The notes beneath the pieces were generated by a model. That model made no database searches. It saw nothing but the letters and a program-made list of their open reading frames with translations, and was not told the origin of the DNA. A DNA stretch of 9,864 nt from an uncultured Lachnospiraceae bacterium (GTDB lineage Bacteria; Bacillota_A; Clostridia; Lachnospirales; Lachnospiraceae): positions 1-9,864 of the forward strand of contig CADCIU010000071.1 in assembly GCA_902801585.1 (NCBI GenBank), in the 5' to 3' direction. The translations under genes were made by a program, and so were the position numbers. Shown piece by piece: positions 5,841 to 9,864 of this stretch; within the stretch, counting starts at the first letter, position 1, and the number at the start of each line of letters is the position of its first letter.

Positions 5841-7745
5841 TTATTTCATGCACACTGTCCCTAAGCCGGCTAAGTGCCGCCATCGGTTCAGTTTCTGCAT
5901 ACGAACATTGAAATTCTCATTGAGGCGACGAATCGTCTCTCTGATAGCATCCACATCATCAGCAAATATAATCTTCTCTACCTCACGGCAGACAATTCTC
6001 AGATTGTCATAGCTGTCACTGCCACCTTTTGCTTTCGGAATAATTCTGATACAAGCAACATCTTCCAGCAAAAGCTGTTTACCGGTGATTTCACATTTAC
6101 CTTTTGCAGCAACAAACCTTGAGAGTCGATTATCGCAAAACTCGATGCCTTCCGGACTGGACTGTTCAGCCAGTTCAATCAGCACCTTGGAATAAGCTCT
6201 GCTCTGCAGGAGCGAATGAATCCTCTTACGCCCCTCCGGTGTGTATTTGTTCACCGAAGGGCTATGGCACATCGGATTCGTCGTATGACAGTAGGCGACC
6301 GGGACCACAATCATCCCATTGATGTACCTCACTTGCTTCGACTTGCCATACATCTGAAAGAAATATTCATCCATTGCGCCTTTGAGTTTTTCAGGCTTAT
6401 CCTTACTAAGAGAATTGCTTCTGGCACATCGTATCTTCATCGTTCTGTCCAAAGCAGGAAAGAGCCTATGCACGTCTTCATTGACCATTGTTGCCATGTT
6501 GTAGTACCCGTGGATACCAACAACCGCCTGATTATAGGCGATGATATCGTCATGCTGTGCTTTTTCAGAGGCATGGGCTTTACAGGCCTTAACTAAAGAG
6601 TTCTTCAACTTTGCCTGCTCCATCGCAATGGCTTTATCAGTCATATGCGACTTGATTACCCACCTTTTCCCTTTTTGGATCAGTCTGAATCGGATTCCGA
6701 GGAAATCGCTGTATCCAGTCGTCAGATTAGTAATCTTCGACTTCTCCGGCGATGTTTCCAGCTTCAATCGCTCCCATAGCCACATTTCCACAGCTCTCTT
6801 CATTCGGACAGCTTCGTCATAGCTTTTACAGAAAACTTTAAAGTCATCTGCATATCTGACGATTCTGACTTCCTTCAGACTCGTTTTCCTAAGACGCCTG
6901 TACAATGCACCTTTGTTCCATGAGCCGTTACTATTTCTGCACATGTCACTCGGAAGGCTTTTCTGCACCTGCATCTCCTCCCACTGGCTCGCAATCCACC
7001 AGTCAAGCTCGTTCAAAACGATATTGGCCAGCAGTGGACTGAGGACTCCGCCTTGCGGTGTACCCTTATCGGGAATCCACCTTTCGTCGTTTTCCTCAAT
7101 CGGCGCTTTCAGCATCTTGCTGATCAGACAAATCAGTCTCTTATCTCTGATACCGAGACTCCATATCTGCTTCAGCAGCTTTCCATGGTTCACGTTATCA
7201 AAGAAACCTTTAATGTCCACGTCTACCACAAAGTGATAGCCGTCATGCTGTGCCAGCTTGTAGCAAAACGCTACCGCCTCCTTTGTACTGCGGTTTGGCC
7301 TGAACCCATAGCTATGCGCATAGAACTTCGCTTCACATATAGGTTCCATGACCTGCAATACACTTTGTTGAACTACCCGGTCTATTACGGTAGGGATTCC
7401 AAGAGGTCTCATCTTTCCATTGGGTTTGGGTATATAGACCCGCTTTACCGCCTTTGGTTGATAATTCCAGATTTTGTCCCGCACCTTTTTCACGAATAGC
7501 TCGCTTGGGATAGCACTGAGGTCTTTGAACGAAAGTCCATCGACTCCAGGAGTACTGCTACCCTTGTTTCCCTTAAGGTTGCGATAGGCCATTTCAATGT
7601 TGGGCTTGGTTGCTATGATACTTACCAAGTCTGTGAATACTTTGTTTTCCGCACTATCCCTATATAGAGCATCCAGCACATCTATCATGTTGTAATACTC
7701 CGCATGTCGGATAGAGCTATTCTTAAGCACTCCTGTTCTCTGCAT
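5841..7745 (-). CDS. ltrA: Group II intron reverse transcriptase/maturase with degenerate HNH domain
   Basis: The intron-encoded protein (634 residues from ATG 7745) helps the intron splice and copies it into DNA. The ribosome site GAGG (7757-7760) lies 11 nt upstream; GTG 7757, ATG 7754 and TTG 7751 are alternatives. The RT domain is intact: GNKGSSTPGVDG (near 59-70), VDVDIKGFFDNV with catalytic Asp (175-185), QGGVLSPLLANI (231-242) and YADD (298-301). The maturase X/thumb region follows at about 350-480. A DNA-binding/HNH-type end starts near 540 (KGKCEITGK, KAKGGSDSYDNL). The positions where relatives carry HNH histidines read ACIRIIPK and EKIIF, so the nuclease is probably inactive while the fold and the Asn remain. 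It sits in intron domain IV and its stop is 60 nt before domain V. Confidence 0.93.
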   Translation of the reverse strand: MQRTGVLKNSSIRHAEYYNMIDVLDALYRDSAENKVFTDLVSIIATKPNIEMAYRNLKGNKGSSTPGVDGLSFKDLSAIPSELFVKKVRDKIWNYQPKAVKRVYIPKPNGKMRPLGIPTVIDRVVQQSVLQVMEPICEAKFYAHSYGFRPNRSTKEAVAFCYKLAQHDGYHFVVDVDIKGFFDNVNHGKLLKQIWSLGIRDKRLICLISKMLKAPIEENDERWIPDKGTPQGGVLSPLLANIVLNELDWWIASQWEEMQVQKSLPSDMCRNSNGSWNKGALYRRLRKTSLKEVRIVRYADDFKVFCKSYDEAVRMKRAVEMWLWERLKLETSPEKSKITNLTTGYSDFLGIRFRLIQKGKRWVIKSHMTDKAIAMEQAKLKNSLVKACKAHASEKAQHDDIIAYNQAVVGIHGYYNMATMVNEDVHRLFPALDRTMKIRCARSNSLSKDKPEKLKGAMDEYFFQMYGKSKQVRYINGMIVVPVAYCHTTNPMCHSPSVNKYTPEGRKRIHSLLQSRAYSKVLIELAEQSSPEGIEFCDNRLSRFVAAKGKCEITGKQLLLEDVACIRIIPKAKGGSDSYDNLRIVCREVEKIIFADDVDAIRETIRRLNENFNVRMQKLNRWRHLAGLGTVCMK

Positions 7746-7911
7746 AGTCAACATCACCTCGCTTTCGCAAGACTTCGTTTCTCTTAGTCCTACTCGAACC
7801 TATGTATGTTGACCGTTTTATTTTGCAACTATCAAGCACCGCTCTCACGGCGCCCCACTAGAGGCTGTTGCTCCATTTCCGTTACAGAAACTTCTTCGCT
7901 CGTGCCTCCGC

Positions 7912-7918
7912 TTTCACA
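7912..7918 (-). other. Candidate EBS1 of the group II intron
   Basis: TGTGAAA on the minus strand is perfectly complementary to the last seven exon bases TTTCACA (8498-8492, IBS1). It lies about 55 nt downstream of the EBS2 candidate, the usual spacing and order in domain I. One chance 7-mer match in about 700 nt is possible, but the pairing, order and spacing together make it convincing. Confidence 0.65.
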
Positions 7919-7971
7919 GCAGTTAAGGCAGGTTATACAGTTTCGGTTATCCTGCACTGCTTTCCCTGCCA

Positions 7972-7977
7972 ACAGAT
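7972..7977 (-). other. Candidate EBS2 of the group II intron
   Basis: ATCTGT on the minus strand pairs with exon bases ATAGAT (8507-8502, IBS2) through six pairs, one of them T-G. It lies upstream of EBS1 in the correct order. Six pairs alone would be weak; the support comes from its position relative to EBS1/IBS1. Confidence 0.5.
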
Positions 7978-8418
7978 CATCACGAATGCAATCACTCCCT
8001 GTCTGCTGCTTCCGACGTTCCGATATGATACCAATGCTGTACTTAGGTGCCTTCTATGGGCCTGCCAGCTTATACCGCCTGTAACGGTATCCCGAATTTC
8101 AAATCCACAACCCATACTTTTCGGTAGCTGACCCCGGGCAACCGGCATACGCTTATTCAACGTATTCGAATTCTAGACCCTTTCAATCGTTGGTTCGTCC
8201 CCCTAAGGATTCTCACCATATACAGCTGCACTACATAATCACCAGCGGCCTGCACCTCTGCAAACGTTTCCCCAGTGTAACTCTGTGGGGCTGGCTTTTT
8301 GCTCTTCAGCCCAGCTCTCCCTACCTTTTCGCATTGCATTGCTACTAACGCAGTGGGCAGTTTGTGTGTGTCCCTTCGTGGCGTTACCCACTCATTTGAA
8401 CAGTACCATAACAGTTGT

Positions 8419-8443
8419 ACTGGCAGTTTTGGGCACTGCCAGT
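8419..8443 (-). repeat. Perfect inverted repeat in intron domain I
   Basis: ACTGGCAGT and ACTGCCAGT form a 9-bp stem around a 7-nt loop (GCCCAAA on the minus strand). No T-run follows on either strand as an intrinsic terminator would need, so it is best read as a domain I helix of the ribozyme. Confidence 0.7.
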
Positions 8444-8491
8444 CCCGCTACCCTAAAGTCAAAGACTCTCAGGCGGCGAAACGCCTCGCCC

Positions 8492-8507
8492 TGTGAAATT
8501 CATCTAT
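8492..8507 (-). other. Group II intron target: IBS2 and IBS1 in virB4 exon 1
   Basis: The exon bases next to the 5' splice site, ATAGAT (IBS2) and TTTCACA (IBS1) separated by GAA, encode the Walker B motif residues IDEFH. The intron therefore recognises a stretch whose protein meaning is strongly conserved. Confidence 0.6.
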
Positions 8508-9864
8508 GAACACCCATGTACATTTTCCTTTCTTAGCATTCTCAGCTATGCGAGAGCGAACCGACTCCAGCATGATGATAATCCCCATGCCGGACTGCGA
8601 ACGGTCGATATCCGCCATCCCATAAGCAGTGAAACGGTTCTTCGTATTCACATTTGTCGGTTTGGAAAACATGTTCATAGCACCGGTAACGAACAATTCC
8701 ATGGACAGGGCAAGCGCCTGGGCTCTCACCTCCGGCTGCTCCTTCAGGATCTCGTAGAACTCCACCAGTGTCGGGGTCTTGAAATTCTTTTCCCCAACTC
8801 CCCTGTAGATCTGCTGGACCACACGGCCGATGATGGAGTTGTCCTCCGGCTCCATGCTGTTCTCTTTGATCTGCGAGAAGATGGACAGCATCAGGTTCGT
8901 CTTGTCTTTCATGAATGTCGACTTGGAATCCATGTACTGCAGCGTGTCGGTATCCAGCGGATTGATGTAGTGCTTTGACGTCGAACTGAAGTCGATGAAC
9001 TGTCCATGGAAATAATCACATATCGCCTCGTACTCATTCATCGGGTCGATGACGATGATGTCGTCATCGGTTGTCAGGAAGATCTCCGTAATCTCCTTCT
9101 TGGTCTCCATGCCCTTGCCGGAACCGGAAAGTCCGAGGATGAATCCGTTGCCGTTCAGCAGCGTCTTCCGGTCGCCGATCAGGATGTTCTTGCTGATCTG
9201 GTTCACACCGTAGACAATGCCGCCGGGCTGGTACAGCTCGTGGACAATGAACGGTGTGAAGGAAGCAAGCGGCTGCGTCAGGAGCGGAACCATCTGGTTG
9301 AATCTCCGGGTTCCGACCGGTGATGCCGTATCAAAAGCTTCCAGTTGGTTGAGAATGACCGGTTCAAAATGAAACCCTTCCCCTTCTGCCGTGGAGCAGA
9401 ATGCCGTCACGTTGTTGTCCAGTTCCTTTCTGGATGCTGCGTTGATCACGACATATACCCCGACGTAGAACATCCTCTCGTTGTTGTCATTGATGACATC
9501 CAGCAGTTCTTCAATCTCTGATTTCTGCCTTCGGACTTCATACGAGACATCACTGGACCAGGCACCTGCTTTGTTCCGTGTCTCCTGCTGTTTCTCAATC
9601 GTCCGCCCGATCTGCATGTACAGGTCGTTCAGGCGTTTTCTGGCCGCCTCCATCGGAATGGCCGCCACATCAATCGTGCAGGAGCTCTGGTAGCTTCCGG
9701 ACATGAACCGGCTCATGATCTCCGGGTTGATGCCGCTCGGCATTCCATTTGCCGTCGGCAGATACAGCACCCGGCTGAACCGGTTCCCGATCTGGATCGT
9801 GTCCTCCGACTCTCGTCCGTACTCGTCGATATAGTAGCCGATGTTGGAAGGCGCGAGCAGATCC
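8492..9864 (-). CDS. virB4: VirB4-type conjugation ATPase, exon 1 (5' end outside window)
   Basis: This is the VirB4-like ATPase that drives type IV secretion during conjugation, at the inner face of the membrane. The frame is open from the window edge (first complete codon at 9863) for 457 codons to the intron, beginning DLLAPSNIGYYIDEYGRE, a typical mid-N-terminal VirB4 region. The P-loop GLSGSGKG (9134-9111, window residues 244-251) has Gly where Ser or Thr is normal. TTDDDIIVIDPMNEYEAI follows, the Walker-like strand of the family. Walker B is CTWVFIDEFH (residues 448-457), immediately followed by the intron. With exon 2 at least 602 residues are present; relatives are about 800, so perhaps 200 are missing upstream. 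Unspliced RNA would add only eight codons (RARRFAA and a stop at 8469), giving a protein without the C-terminal ATPase lobe. The Met codon at 9770 is internal, not the start. Confidence 0.93.

Larger units (their letters stand above)
5706..8491 (-). mobile_element. Complete group II intron (2786 nt) inserted in virB4
   Basis: A retroelement that splices as a ribozyme and moves through its reverse transcriptase. It lies in the same orientation as virB4, as needed for splicing. The 5' end is GGGCG (8491-8487), one base off the usual GUGYG, and the 3' end is CGGCAT. Domains I-III (about 730 nt) precede the protein gene in domain IV; domains V and VI follow. EBS1 and EBS2 candidates pair with the exon just upstream (7 and 6 pairs, one G-U). 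Joining 8492 to 5705 restores the ATPase frame across a codon, which fixes both ends. Unspliced RNA continues FIDEFH into RARRFAA and stops at 8469. Nothing is visibly truncated, so splicing competence looks retained. The exact 5' boundary rests on frame, pairing and partial consensus. Confidence 0.93.
7746..8491 (-). ncRNA. Group II intron domains I-III and start of domain IV (non-coding 5' part)
   Basis: About 745 nt with no credible gene, made of ribozyme domains I-III. The first bases fold as GGGC, then GGCG-TTT-CGCC, then GCCT. A perfect 9-bp inverted repeat lies at 8419-8443 and other short hairpins follow. A GACT/AGTC stem and a CTTGC-GAAA-GCGAG hairpin just before the protein gene may belong to domain III or the base of domain IV. 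Sub-domain borders were not resolved by eye. Short open frames here on either strand are chance. Confidence 0.8.

Noticed and set aside
7933..8339. Small minus-strand frames in the intron 5' region
   Set aside because: They lie in ribozyme domain I, lack ribosome sites and show no protein-like sequence.

Overview
The window reads as part of the transfer region of an integrative and conjugative element from a Clostridia bacterium, most likely Lachnospiraceae-like. This rests on family recognition, not a search. The signs are a VirB4-type conjugation ATPase followed by a membrane-anchored CD1108-type wall hydrolase of the Tn916/Tn1549 kind, strong AGGAGG-type ribosome sites and Gram-positive secretion features. 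Every convincing gene is on the minus strand, so transcription runs from high to low coordinates.

Layout in the direction of transcription: (1) 9864-8492 is the first exon of virB4; its 5' end lies outside the window. (2) 8491-5706 is a complete group II intron of 2786 nt carrying a reverse transcriptase/maturase. It sits directly after the Walker B 'FIDEFH' codons. The 34-nt domain V, a domain VI with a bulged A, and EBS1/EBS2 pairings to the exon can all be read. Splicing restores the frame as FIDEFH-N-LSHNQYSAAY. (3) 5705-5269 is the second virB4 exon. (4) 5215-4321 looks like a self-contained transcription unit placed between virB4 and the next transfer gene. It has a consensus promoter flanked by two identical palindromes (TGACATATGTCA), a gene for a DUF134 helix-turn-helix domain fused to a NifX/NifB-type metal-cluster domain with a His/Cys-rich tail, and a likely intrinsic terminator. 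(5) 4306-2039 is the CD1108-like NlpC/P60 plus SleB-like hydrolase with one membrane anchor. (6) 2009-1 is a secreted paralogue with a long Glu/Ser/Thr-rich linker, two SH3-like repeats, NlpC/P60 and the same SleB-like domain; its 3' end is cut by the window.

How the parts work together: VirB4 would power the mating channel, and the two wall hydrolases would open peptidoglycan for it. VirB4 can only be made if the intron splices, since unspliced RNA stops eight codons after DEFH. The DUF134-NifX unit is not an expected transfer gene and looks like a metal- or redox-responsive, probably autoregulated passenger. The most interesting points are the intron in the ATPase catalytic motif, the loss of HNH histidines in the intron protein, the non-canonical VirB4 P-loop (GKG), the twin-operator unit, and the duplicated hydrolase module.
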